Positions 26,301 through 34,148 of a stretch of 64,000 nt of DNA are shown here, in pieces; positions within the stretch are counted from its first letter, which is position 1; every line of letters begins with the position of its first letter. A model generated the notes under the pieces. That model saw only the letters and a program-made list of their open reading frames with translations. It ran no database searches and was not told the DNA's origin. Source of the DNA: CALACW01 sp963627915 (GTDB lineage Bacteria > Bacillota > Clostridia > Oscillospirales > Acutalibacteraceae); assembly GCA_963627915.1 (NCBI GenBank), contig CAVGCY010000067.1:1-64000 (forward strand), in the 5' to 3' direction. The position numbers and the translations under genes are program-made.

Positions 26301-27440
26301 ATGCAGTATTCAAAAAAAGTCGACTTCCACAGTCATTTTCTTTCAAAAACATATTACGAATATCTCGATAAATACGAGGGCGAGCTTCCCGACGGTTTTC
26401 CGACTCCGAAATGGAGCGCAAAGTCCCATCTTGATTTAATGGATAAGCTCGGAATCGCGTTCGCTTTTTTGAGCGTTTCGTCGCCGAATCTCTCGGGGGC
26501 GGATAAGGAGACCGAGTGCGGGCTTGTGCGTAAAATAAATATTGAGGGCGCGGAAATTGTAAAAGAACATCCCGACAAATTCGGACTGTTCGCTTCTCTT
26601 CCGCTTCCGCATACGGACAGAGCCGAAATTGAGGCGAGGTTTGCGCATGACGAGCTTCACGCCGACGGATTCGGACTGTCAACGCACTACGCGGGCGTTT
26701 ACCTCGGGGATAAAAGATACGACGGACTTATGAGCTATCTCGACTCGATAGGCGCGGTTATCGCTGTTCATCCCGTAAAGCCGTCCGCTCTGCCCAAGGG
26801 CGTTAACAGGGAAATTCCGATTCCCGCAATGGAGTTTTTCATGGACACGACGAGAACGTTTACGAATATGGTTATGAACGATATTTTTTCGAGGTTCCCG
26901 AATATTAAATGGATATTCCCGCATGCGGGTGCGTTTTTGAGCATTTTATCCGACAGAATGAGCGGATTTTCAATGCAGTTCAGAGATTCGCTCTCGACTA
27001 AAGCTCCGTTTGATTTTAAGGGCGATATGCGCCATGTCTATTTTGACGCCGCGGGATTTGCCGCCGAAAAACAGCTGAAAAACCTGCTCGGCGACGTTAA
27101 GAGCGAAAATATCGTATACGGCTCAGACGCTCCGTATACTCCCGACCCCGCGTGTATCGCGCAGACGGGCGCGCTCGAAAATATAGATTATATGGACGAG
27201 ACTGACAAGGAGAATATGTTTACATTAAACGCTGTCAGACTCGTTCCGCGACTCGGCGAAATTCTTAATATTAAAACGCTTGGCAGTACAGTCTGTTACA
27301 GCGAAAACGAGCTGTCGGCAAAGGATAAGGCGAACAGAAATTTCAGAAAGATGGTTTCGAAAGTTTACAACGCCGTATTTACGGTAAAGAATAAAAAGGA
27401 CAGAAAAGAAATCGAGAAGAAAGTGTACGCATTAAAATAA
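26301..27440 (+). CDS. Amidohydrolase-2 (ACMSD-like) family metal-dependent hydrolase or decarboxylase
   Basis: 379 residues, TIM-barrel amidohydrolase. Metal motif HSH (DFHSHF, residues 10-14), VHP with the second metal His, FPHAGAF, and YGSDAPYTP with the catalytic Asp. This set matches the ACMSD/6-methylsalicylate decarboxylase group, which cleaves carboxylates or amides, but the substrate cannot be told. A basic tail follows the barrel. Eleven bases downstream of recD2, with GAGGCGA before the ATG. No pathway partners nearby. Confidence 0.82.
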   Translation: MQYSKKVDFHSHFLSKTYYEYLDKYEGELPDGFPTPKWSAKSHLDLMDKLGIAFAFLSVSSPNLSGADKETECGLVRKINIEGAEIVKEHPDKFGLFASLPLPHTDRAEIEARFAHDELHADGFGLSTHYAGVYLGDKRYDGLMSYLDSIGAVIAVHPVKPSALPKGVNREIPIPAMEFFMDTTRTFTNMVMNDIFSRFPNIKWIFPHAGAFLSILSDRMSGFSMQFRDSLSTKAPFDFKGDMRHVYFDAAGFAAEKQLKNLLGDVKSENIVYGSDAPYTPDPACIAQTGALENIDYMDETDKENMFTLNAVRLVPRLGEILNIKTLGSTVCYSENELSAKDKANRNFRKMVSKVYNAVFTVKNKKDRKEIEKKVYALK

Positions 27441-27446
27441 AAATGA

Positions 27447-27474
27447 CAGACTGCCCGAATGTGAGCAGCCTGTG
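27447..27474. terminator. Weak two-way terminator between convergent genes
   Basis: ACAG-A-CTGC (27447-27455) pairs with GCAG-C-CTGT (27466-27474) with one internal mismatch. It is followed by a T-rich stretch on the plus strand and by CATTTTTATTTT on the minus strand. It separates the amidohydrolase gene from the convergent DUF4234 gene. Confidence 0.5.
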
Positions 27475-27493
27475 GATTTTAATAATTTTAATA

Positions 27494-27964
27494 TTAGATG
27501 CCGGTTTCATTATAAAGCCTGTTGAGCTCGTTTGTAGCTTTTACGAATTTATACATATAAACAAACGGTCCGACGGCTATGAATAGTCCGAGGATAGACC
27601 ACAGCCAGAATGTCGAGGCTCCGAAGTCGGTCTGAACGCCTCTGCGTCTTAACTCGTTTCCGATTCTGTTTGAAATATTGTGATTCCATACAAGAGACGC
27701 AATGCCTAAGGTCAGCGGAGTAATAATAAGAACAAGAAGTATGTAATTCATGCTCTTTTTGTTGTCGTATCTCGTGCAGATCGTATTTACGTCGTTTGTT
27801 ATCGAATTATAAATAACAAGCGGGTAAATACCGAAGGTTATAAGTCCGAGCAGGAAAATTTTAATAAAGCTTCTGTCGGTTTCAAGATTTGCCCTTGGGA
27901 TTGCGCCCTGAGGCGGCTGATTTTCGTTTTGATTTACATACGGCTGCTGTTGAATCTGATCCAT
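27494..27964 (-). CDS. DUF4234-type small membrane protein
   Basis: 156 residues. A Gln/Asn/Pro-rich cytoplasmic start (MDQIQQQPYVNQNENQPPQG) is followed by three hydrophobic segments (about 40-58, 78-100, 122-143) with the typical ITFGIYPLVIYNSIT and a C-terminal KATNELNRLYN. This matches the DUF4234 group, whose function is unknown. The ATG at 27964 has AGGAGG eight bases upstream; the frame extends 39 codons further but that part overlaps the promoter and operator. A palindrome at its transcription start suggests specific control. Confidence 0.82.
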   Translation of the reverse strand: MDQIQQQPYVNQNENQPPQGAIPRANLETDRSFIKIFLLGLITFGIYPLVIYNSITNDVNTICTRYDNKKSMNYILLVLIITPLTLGIASLVWNHNISNRIGNELRRRGVQTDFGASTFWLWSILGLFIAVGPFVYMYKFVKATNELNRLYNETGI

Positions 27965-27991
27965 GTGTTGTGCCTCCTGTTTAAGATTATG

Positions 27992-28009
27992 TGTAAGAAA
28001 TGTCTTACA
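27992..28009. promoter_or_regulatory. Perfect inverted repeat at the DUF4234 transcription start
   Basis: TGTAAGA-AATG-TCTTACA: seven-base arms and a four-base centre, placed just downstream of the -10 element of the minus-strand promoter, where a bound repressor would block initiation. It could instead be a short hairpin in the leader. The binding protein is unknown. Confidence 0.5.
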
Positions 28010-28014
28010 TTGAC

Positions 28015-28043
28015 AGTATAAGGGGCATTGTCTAAAAAAACAA
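28015..28043 (-). promoter_or_regulatory. Promoter of the DUF4234 gene
   Basis: Minus-strand TTGTTT (28043-28038), 17-base spacer, TATACT (28020-28015), giving a start near 28008 within the inverted repeat. Confidence 0.65.
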
Positions 28044-28074
28044 TACCCGAATGGGCAGTATTTAAAATATTTTC

Positions 28075-28103
28075 TTGACAAAAATTAATGCACATGCTAA
28101 AAT
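28075..28103 (+). promoter_or_regulatory. Promoter of the valS T-box transcript
   Basis: TTGACA, 17-base spacer, TAAAAT. It lies just upstream of the T-box leader and is divergent from the DUF4234 promoter 32 bases away. Confidence 0.82.
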
Positions 28104-28119
28104 TTTATAAACCGAATAT

Positions 28120-28372
28120 CAAAGGCTGTGACGGAGAGGATTTTTCTTATTTTATCCGCAGAGAGCCGCCGTGTGGTGCAAGGCGGTGATGAATTTTAAA
28201 AATCGGTCGCTCCCAAGCCGGAGGGAAGAAAGCTTATTTGCAAGTAGAGCCCTTCCGTGACTGCTGCGTAAAGGCATAAGGCTTATATGAGCCTGAGTGA
28301 CGTTGAAAAACGTAATTTGAGTGGTACCGCGGGTATTCCCGTCTCAAAGTTTTTGCTTTGGGACGGTTTTTT
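28120..28372 (+). promoter_or_regulatory. T-box riboswitch controlling valS
   Basis: A 250-base leader with the invariant T-box core TGGTACCGCGGG (28322-28333), an AGAGAG purine motif near 28150, a GC-rich apical stem around 28156-28189, and a terminator/antiterminator switch. It senses uncharged tRNA and stops termination when that tRNA pairs with the specifier codon and the T-box bulge. A GTC valine codon at 28206-28208, on the 3' side of stem I, is the likely specifier, in agreement with valS 32 bases downstream. The codon assignment is tentative since the stem was folded by eye. Confidence 0.9.
28339..28372 (+). terminator. Regulated terminator of the T-box leader
   Basis: CCGTCTCAAAG (28339-28349) pairs with CTTTGGGACGG (28356-28366, one G-T pair), followed by six T residues. 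Its 5' arm overlaps the sequence that pairs with the T-box core in the antiterminator form. Confidence 0.88.
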
Positions 28373-28404
28373 ATTCGGAAAAATAATAGTACGGAGATGA
28401 TATA

Positions 28405-31029
28405 ATGTCCAAGGAGCTTGAAAAACAGTATAATCCGAAAAATGTCGAGGACAGAATTTATAAAACGTGGCTCGACAATAAGTATTTTCACGCTGTGAGA
28501 GATGAGAGCAAAAAGAGCTATACCATAGTTATTCCGCCCCCGAACATCACGGGTCAGCTTCACATGGGTCACGCTCTTGACAATACGCTTCAGGATATCC
28601 TTATAAGATATAAGAGAATGTCGGGCTTTGATACTCTTTGGGTTCCGGGTACGGATCACGCTTCCATTGCCACGGAGGCGAAGATAGTCGAGGCTATGAG
28701 AAAAGAGGGCATTACGAAAGAGGATATCGGACGCGAGAAATTCCTCGAACGGGCATGGGAATGGAAAAGACAGTACGGCGGCAGAATTGTCGAGCAGCTT
28801 AAAAAGCTCGGTTCGTCGTGCGACTGGGACAGAGAGAGATTTACCCTTGACGAGGGCTGCAGCAAGGCTGTTAAAGAGGTTTTCGTCCGTCTTTACGAAA
28901 AAGGACTTATCTACAGGGGCGAACGAATTGTTAACTGGTGTCCCAAGTGCCTTACCTCCATTTCAGACGCAGAGGTTGAGTATGAGGATCAGGCGGGTCA
29001 CTTCTGGCATCTTCGTTATCCTCTTGCCGACGGCAGCGGTTATCTGGAGCTTGCAACGACAAGACCCGAAACCATGCTCGGCGATACGGCTGTCGCAGTT
29101 CATCCCGACGATGAGAGATATAAATCCCTTGTTGGCAAAACGCTTATTCTTCCCATTGTTCACAGGGAGATCCCGATTATCGCCGACGAATACGTAGAAC
29201 CCGAGTTCGGAACGGGATGCGTTAAAATCACGCCTGCGCACGACCCGAACGACTTTGAGGTAGGATTAAGACATAACCTCGAGGTTATCGATACGTTTAC
29301 TCCCGACGCTCATATTAAAGAGGGTTGGGGCAGATACTCCGGCATGGACAGATTCGAGGCAAGGAAGGCTATTGTCGAGGATCTCGAAAAAGAGGGTGCG
29401 CTCGTAAGAGTTGAGGATTATTCGCATAACGTAGGCACATGCTACAGATGTCATTCAAATATAGAGCCGAGAGTTTCAAAGCAGTGGTTTGTTAAAATGG
29501 AACCCCTTGCAAAGCCCGCCATTGAGGCTGTAAGAAGCGGAGAAACAAGATTTGTCCCGGAGCGGTTCGATAAGACTTATTATCACTGGATGGAAAATAT
29601 AAAAGACTGGTGCATTTCCCGTCAGCTCTGGTGGGGACACAGGATTCCCGCATGGTACTGCGAGGACTGCGGTGAAATCAACGTTTCAAGGGAAACGCCC
29701 TGCAAATGTAAAAAATGCGGCGGCGACCGTCTTACTCAGGATCCCGATACTCTTGACACATGGTTTTCCTCCGCGCTCTGGCCGTTTTCAACGCTCGGCT
29801 GGCCGGACGATACTCCCGATTTAAGGCACTACTTCCCGACGGATACGCTTGTTACCGGTTATGATATAATATTCTTCTGGGTTGCGAGAATGATATTCTC
29901 CTCGTGTGAACAGATGGGCAAAGCTCCGTTTAATACTGTTCTTATTCACGGTCTTGTCAGAGACGCGCAGGGCAGAAAGATGTCAAAGTCTTTAGGCAAC
30001 GGTATCGACCCGCTTGAGATTATAGATAAATACGGCGCGGACGCATTGAGATTTACTCTTGCAACGGGCAACAGCCCCGGAAACGATATGCGTTTCTCCG
30101 ACGAAAAGGTAGAAGCAAGCCGTAACTTTGCAAATAAATTATGGAATGCGGCAAGATTCGTTCTTATGAATTTAAACGATGACGAGCCTGCTCCTCACGT
30201 TCCCGAAAACCTTTCGCTGGAGGACAAATGGATTCTTTCGAGATTCAACACTCTTGTAAAGGACGTTACCGACAATCTCGATAAATTCGAGCTCGGACTT
30301 GCCGTTCAGAAGCTCTATGACTTTATATGGGATATTCTCTGCGACTGGTATATAGAGCTTTGCAAGATAAGGCTTAATTCCGACGACGAAAAGGCGAAAT
30401 CAACGGCAAAAGCCGTACTTGTTTACGTTATGTCGAATACGCTTAAGCTTCTCCATCCGTTTATGCCTTTCATAACGGAGGAAATATGGCAGACCCTGCC
30501 CCATGACGGCGATACAATTATGCTTTCGCCGTGGTGCAAATATGACGAAAAGCTTGCGTTTAAGAGCGAAGAGGCGCAGATGGAGTCGATTATGACCGCT
30601 GTCAGAGCCGTCAGAAACCGCCGTGCCGAAATGAACGTTGCACCTTCGAAGAAGGCGGAGGTATTTATAGAAACTGCAAAGCCGGAAATTTTTGAAGCCG
30701 GCGTCGCATTCTTCAAACGGCTGGCTTCCGCGTCCGATGTTAAAATATCCGACAGCTTTGATATTGACGGCACCGTAAGCATCGTTACGGCGGACGCGAC
30801 GATAAAGCTTCCTCTTGCGGAGCTTGTCGATTTTGAAGCCGAAAGAGCAAGACTTAATAAGGAGCTTGCCGCAGCCGAAAAAGACCTTGCCTTTACGAAT
30901 AATAAGCTTAACAATCAGGGCTTTATGTCAAAAGCCCCCGAAAAGGTTATTAACGAGATAAGGGAAAAAGCCGCCAAATATAACGAAAAAATTGCTTTGT
31001 TAAAAGAAAGCATCGCGAAATTAGGTTAA
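28405..31029 (+). CDS. valS: Valyl-tRNA synthetase
   Basis: 874 residues, normal bacterial length. Class I signatures HMGH (53-56, after PPPNITGQL) and KMSKS (about 525-529), an editing domain with the usual ATTRPETMLGDTAV block, zinc-knuckle-like Cys clusters (CEDCGEINV and CKCKKCGG), and a C-terminal coiled coil of about 65 residues. It charges tRNA-Val and hydrolyses mischarged threonine. Expression is governed by the T-box leader. It ends just before a strong terminator. Confidence 0.97.
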   Translation: MSKELEKQYNPKNVEDRIYKTWLDNKYFHAVRDESKKSYTIVIPPPNITGQLHMGHALDNTLQDILIRYKRMSGFDTLWVPGTDHASIATEAKIVEAMRKEGITKEDIGREKFLERAWEWKRQYGGRIVEQLKKLGSSCDWDRERFTLDEGCSKAVKEVFVRLYEKGLIYRGERIVNWCPKCLTSISDAEVEYEDQAGHFWHLRYPLADGSGYLELATTRPETMLGDTAVAVHPDDERYKSLVGKTLILPIVHREIPIIADEYVEPEFGTGCVKITPAHDPNDFEVGLRHNLEVIDTFTPDAHIKEGWGRYSGMDRFEARKAIVEDLEKEGALVRVEDYSHNVGTCYRCHSNIEPRVSKQWFVKMEPLAKPAIEAVRSGETRFVPERFDKTYYHWMENIKDWCISRQLWWGHRIPAWYCEDCGEINVSRETPCKCKKCGGDRLTQDPDTLDTWFSSALWPFSTLGWPDDTPDLRHYFPTDTLVTGYDIIFFWVARMIFSSCEQMGKAPFNTVLIHGLVRDAQGRKMSKSLGNGIDPLEIIDKYGADALRFTLATGNSPGNDMRFSDEKVEASRNFANKLWNAARFVLMNLNDDEPAPHVPENLSLEDKWILSRFNTLVKDVTDNLDKFELGLAVQKLYDFIWDILCDWYIELCKIRLNSDDEKAKSTAKAVLVYVMSNTLKLLHPFMPFITEEIWQTLPHDGDTIMLSPWCKYDEKLAFKSEEAQMESIMTAVRAVRNRRAEMNVAPSKKAEVFIETAKPEIFEAGVAFFKRLASASDVKISDSFDIDGTVSIVTADATIKLPLAELVDFEAERARLNKELAAAEKDLAFTNNKLNNQGFMSKAPEKVINEIREKAAKYNEKIALLKESIAKLG

Positions 31030-31043
31030 AAAACAATAATTTT

Positions 31044-31080
31044 GAGGGCTGTAAACGAAATTTTACAGTCCTCTTTTTTA
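31044..31080 (+). terminator. Intrinsic terminator after valS
   Basis: GAGGGCTGTAAA (31044-31055) pairs with TTTACAGTCCTC (31062-31073) with one G-T pair, followed by six T residues. It lies only about a dozen bases before the folC start, so folC depends on read-through unless an unseen promoter exists. Confidence 0.85.
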
Positions 31081-31091
31081 AGGTGAGCGAA

Positions 31092-32369
31092 ATGACAGAG
31101 AGTGAAAAATATTATCATTCATTATTGAGATTCGGGATGAAGCCGGGACTTGAACGCGTGAGCATGCTTTTAGAGAAACTCGGAAATCCGCAGGACAGAC
31201 TTGAATTTATCCATACTGCCGGAACAAACGGCAAGGGTACGGTCTGTACGTTCGTTTCCTCCGTTTTAAGCTGTGCGGGTTATAAAACGGGACTTTATAC
31301 GTCGCCGTACGTTATTGACTTCAGGGAAAGAATAAGAATCGACGGGGAGATGATACCGCCATGCGAGCTTGACTTTGTTACGAATATGGTAAAATCCGCC
31401 GTCGAAAAACTCGGAAACGAAGGAATTGTAATTACGGAATTTGAAGCCGTTACCGCCGCCGCGCTGCTTTACTTTGAAAAGGAGAAATGCGATATTGTCG
31501 TTTTGGAAACGGGACTCGGCGGAAGATTCGACGCAACAAACGTTATACAAAATCCCGTATGCTCTCTTATTACTTCAATTTCGCTCGACCACACGAAAAT
31601 TCTCGGCGATACGACGGAAAAAATCGCATTTGAAAAGTGCGGGATTATAAAAAAAGACCGCCCTGCGGTAACATCCGTTTTGCAGGAGGAAAATGTAAAA
31701 CGGGTTATCTGTGAGCAGTGTAAAATAAAAAATTCGCCTCTCTTTTTTTCCGATTTATCGAAATTTAAAATAATTTCGGAGGATATAACGGGAAGTACGG
31801 TCGAAAACGAAAACTTAAAATTTAAAATCCCGTTCTGCGGCCGTCATCAGCTTGACAATGCCGGAATAAGCTTAAAATGTATAGAAATTTTAAGAGAAAA
31901 CGGATATAAAATAAGCGATGAAAATATAATTGACGGAATTGAAAAATCAAAAAATCCCGCTCGGTGCGAAATTATTTCATCGTCGCCTCTCGTGATTCTT
32001 GACGGATGTCACAACGATTCGTCGACAAGGGCGTTCTCCGAATGTCTCGGAAAATACCTTCCCGATATGAAAATTCATGCTCTGATGGGAATGATGGCTG
32101 ATAAGGACTGCGAAACAGCAGTTAAAAATCTGTCGGAGCGATTTTATTCCCTTATATGCGTAACGCCGTCGAATCCGAGAGCCATGACAGGCGGAGAGCT
32201 TTGTAAAATCGGGCGCAAATATATAAAAAATACCGTTTCGTTCGATAACGAAACGGACGCTCTTGATGAATTGAAAAACAGAATCAAACCGGGCGAAGCC
32301 GGCGTTGTCTGCGGGTCTTTGTACCTTGCCGGGGACGTAAGGGAATATTTATACAGGATTTTTTGTTGA
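31092..32369 (+). CDS. folC: Folylpolyglutamate synthase / dihydrofolate synthase
   Basis: About 425 residues, Mur-ligase superfamily. P-loop GTNGKGTVCTF (about 43-53), LYTSPYVIDFRERI, VLETGLGGRFDATN with the Mg-binding residues, ISLDHTKILG, and a C-terminal domain with VILDGCHND. It adds glutamate to folates (and possibly to dihydropteroate). Valine synthetase followed by folC is a common Firmicutes order. The ATG at 31092 was chosen because AAGGTGA lies directly upstream; a GTG nine bases earlier would overlap that site. Confidence 0.94.
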   Translation: MTESEKYYHSLLRFGMKPGLERVSMLLEKLGNPQDRLEFIHTAGTNGKGTVCTFVSSVLSCAGYKTGLYTSPYVIDFRERIRIDGEMIPPCELDFVTNMVKSAVEKLGNEGIVITEFEAVTAAALLYFEKEKCDIVVLETGLGGRFDATNVIQNPVCSLITSISLDHTKILGDTTEKIAFEKCGIIKKDRPAVTSVLQEENVKRVICEQCKIKNSPLFFSDLSKFKIISEDITGSTVENENLKFKIPFCGRHQLDNAGISLKCIEILRENGYKISDENIIDGIEKSKNPARCEIISSSPLVILDGCHNDSSTRAFSECLGKYLPDMKIHALMGMMADKDCETAVKNLSERFYSLICVTPSNPRAMTGGELCKIGRKYIKNTVSFDNETDALDELKNRIKPGEAGVVCGSLYLAGDVREYLYRIFC

Positions 32370-32394
32370 AAAAAAACGTAATATCGTATATAAT
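32366..32394 (+). promoter_or_regulatory. Promoter of the zinc-ribbon gene, overlapping the folC stop
   Basis: TTGAAA, 17-base spacer, TATAAT. The folC stop TGA forms part of the -35 element. Confidence 0.78.
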
Positions 32395-32426
32395 GCTTAT
32401 ATAAGCATGAAAGGGCTGATTTTATA

Positions 32427-33023
32427 ATGTTTTGTCCGAATTGTAATTTTATCATATCAAACGACGCAAAATTCTGTCCGAACTGCGGAGCGCGGATTAA
32501 TACGAATACCTACGTTAATTCTCAGCCTTACGCGCCGTCCGGCGCGCCGAATCCCCGTGACTTCGGCTCAAACGGGAACAATAACGGTTCTCCGTCTGTC
32601 AACGGCGAACCGGCTTCCGACGGATATTCGCAGAATCCCTATTCGAATCGGAATAACGCGTCATCTTTTAATAATCGGAATACGCAGGACGGATATAATC
32701 CCGTCGGATATAATCCGACCGCCAATCCGAATATGTATAACAGGACGTACGCTCAGCCTGCCGCAAACGACAAGAGAAGCGTCGGATTCGGCATACTGTC
32801 GTTCCTGGTTCCGGTTCTCGGACTTGTATTGTACCTTATATGGAAGGATAAACTGCCCGAAAGGGCAAAGGGCTGCGGTATTGCCGCTTTGTTCGGCGTT
32901 GTATTCGCCGTGATACGTGCGATTCTGTATGCGTTCAGCGGAGATTTTAACGTATATTATAACGGTTCGGATGCGGTTGATGATTATATTGGCTTGTCCG
33001 CGCTTATTCTCTCATTGTTCTGA
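32427..33023 (+). CDS. Zinc-ribbon membrane protein
   Basis: 198 residues. N-terminal zinc ribbon with two Cys pairs (CPNC at 3-6 and CPNCG at 17-21), then an Asn/Tyr/Pro-rich disordered linker of about 95 residues containing repeated NP-, GYNP- and NRN-type words, then two hydrophobic segments (about 120-140 and 150-170). This is the widespread zinc_ribbon_2 plus DUF4190-like layout, of unknown function. GAAAGGGC precedes the ATG. Its last 40 bases overlap the end of the convergent XRE-like gene. Confidence 0.8.
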   Translation: MFCPNCNFIISNDAKFCPNCGARINTNTYVNSQPYAPSGAPNPRDFGSNGNNNGSPSVNGEPASDGYSQNPYSNRNNASSFNNRNTQDGYNPVGYNPTANPNMYNRTYAQPAANDKRSVGFGILSFLVPVLGLVLYLIWKDKLPERAKGCGIAALFGVVFAVIRAILYAFSGDFNVYYNGSDAVDDYIGLSALILSLF

Positions 33024-33406
33024 GTTTGTTCGCATTGATTCAGGATAGTTCGTATTTTGTCATATGCCTCGGTTTTGTTGCCGCAGAGCCGATATGCTAT
33101 TATCAGATTCTGTTCCCTTTTTGACAGCGTAGACAGGAAACTGTCCTTTGACAGTTCACGGAAAAATTCTTCGGCGCTCATCTCCGGCTGGCACAGCGGT
33201 TTTCCGAATCTGTCCATGCCGAAAAACAACTGATCCATTGTGATGTTGTAAATCTTTGCGATTTTTTCAAGCTCTCTTGCCTCTGGCATAGTGCCGTCGG
33301 CTTCAAACGTAAAATAATCCTCTTCGCCGATTCTGAGCGCGAATGCAAGCTGACATGCGTCAAGCGCGTTGTATTTGCGAAGCAGTTTTATGTTTTCGTT
33401 TACCAT
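32984..33406 (-). CDS. Divergent XRE-type helix-turn-helix protein
   Basis: 140 residues. The first 65 resemble an XRE/Cro domain (LRKYNALDACQLAFALRI..., ending with ELEKIAKIYNITMDQLFFG), but the recognition-helix part is atypical. The rest is predicted mainly helical, with ELSKDSFLSTLSKREQNLIIAYRLC. GGAGG lies about 14 bases before the ATG. It is 70 bases downstream of a second XRE gene, with a strong hairpin between. Probably a small regulator; the target is unknown. Confidence 0.7.
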   Translation of the reverse strand: MVNENIKLLRKYNALDACQLAFALRIGEEDYFTFEADGTMPEARELEKIAKIYNITMDQLFFGMDRFGKPLCQPEMSAEEFFRELSKDSFLSTLSKREQNLIIAYRLCGNKTEAYDKIRTILNQCEQTQNNERISADKPI

Positions 33407-33439
33407 CTTTTTTGAATAATCCTCCGTGCAAGATAAAAT

Positions 33440-33462
33440 CCCCGCCGTACGCAGCGGCGGGG
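33440..33462. terminator. GC-rich terminator between the two XRE genes
   Basis: Perfect eight-base arms CCCCGCCG and CGGCGGGG around a seven-base loop, followed on the minus strand by ATTTTAT and on the plus strand by TCTTATT. It should limit transcription from the upstream XRE gene (33725) into the downstream one. Confidence 0.7.
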
Positions 33463-33476
33463 TCTTATTCGGCTTA

Positions 33477-33725
33477 TTATTCCTCTATTCCGAGAAGCCA
33501 ATTTACCGAAACGCCGAGCACGTCGGAAATCGCTATGAGTTCGAAGTCAAGAACGCTTCTCAGCTGCCCCTCAAGTTTTGAAAGGGCAGACGCATTCAGA
33601 TCAATACCTCTGATCTGAAGCTGAGTGAGTAAGTCCTTCTGCTTCATCCCTATTGCTTTTCTTCTCTGCTCGACTCTTGCTCCGACAATATTTCTGTCGC
33701 CGAGAGCCTGTTTTCTGACACGCAT
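33477..33725 (-). CDS. Small XRE-family transcriptional regulator
   Basis: 82 residues, almost entirely one helix-turn-helix domain: ARVEQRRKAIGMKQKDLLTQLQ, then ALSKLEGQLRSVLDFELIAISDVLGVSVNWLLG. GGAGGTGT precedes the ATG at 33725. No sensor domain, so it probably acts as a simple dimeric repressor. A 16-base palindrome lies about 140 bases upstream and could be its operator. It may pair with the longer XRE-like protein downstream. Confidence 0.83.
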   Translation of the reverse strand: MRVRKQALGDRNIVGARVEQRRKAIGMKQKDLLTQLQIRGIDLNASALSKLEGQLRSVLDFELIAISDVLGVSVNWLLGIEE

Positions 33726-33862
33726 GAGGTTACACCTCCATTAATAATGAACCTTGTAAAGTAAGTTTAACGGTCTTATTGCGTCCGCGCTTTTAAGACG
33801 ATGTCGTTGTCCGTCACAGCCGTACTTTTGAAATTTAAAAAGTTCCGAGGCGGGCATGCCGG

Positions 33863-33878
33863 TGTCGCATATGCGACA
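33863..33878. promoter_or_regulatory. Perfect 16-base palindrome, candidate operator
   Basis: TGTCGCATATGCGACA is fully symmetric. It lies upstream of the 82-aa XRE gene, about 15-30 bases downstream of a possible extended -10 element on the minus strand. Helix-turn-helix dimers bind such sites, so autoregulation is a reasonable guess. Confidence 0.5.
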
Positions 33879-34057
33879 TGATTGTCACAATGATATTATT
33901 TTAGCACAAGTTTATTCATTTATATAAGCAATTAAGAATTAAAATGTTGAAAAATACTGATTTTATGATTTTTTTATTATAAAAAATCGATAAATTGTTA
34001 AAATCGAAATAAAAAAATTTAAAAAAAATTATTTCTTAAGACAGTGTTAATTTTTGT

Positions 34058-34086
34058 TTGATTATGTATTAATCTTATGCTACAAT
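34058..34086 (+). promoter_or_regulatory. Promoter of pncB
   Basis: TTGATT, 17-base spacer, TACAAT, about 60 bases before the TTG start at 34149. Confidence 0.72.
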
Positions 34087-34099
34087 AATAAAAGAACAG

Positions 34100-34112
34100 G
34101 ACAGTTGTTGTC
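34100..34112. promoter_or_regulatory. Inverted repeat near the pncB transcription start
   Basis: GACA-GTTGT-TGTC lies about ten bases past the predicted start of transcription. NAD-salvage genes in Firmicutes are often repressed by niacin-responsive NiaR, so this could be such an operator, but the match was not tested against a motif model. Confidence 0.35.
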
Positions 34113-34148
34113 AATGGTAATTTTTTTACATCTCTGAGGTGATATAAA

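Larger units (their letters stand above)
33726..34148. other. 423-base regulatory gap between the XRE pair and pncB
   Basis: No convincing gene in either strand. The left third is GC-rich and contains the TGTCGCATATGCGACA palindrome. The middle (33890-34040) is strongly AT-rich with A and T tracts. The right end carries the pncB promoter and a short inverted repeat. An extended -10 element for the XRE gene (TG-C-TAAAAT, minus strand, 33906-33898) may be present but lacks a recognisable -35. Confidence 0.6.
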
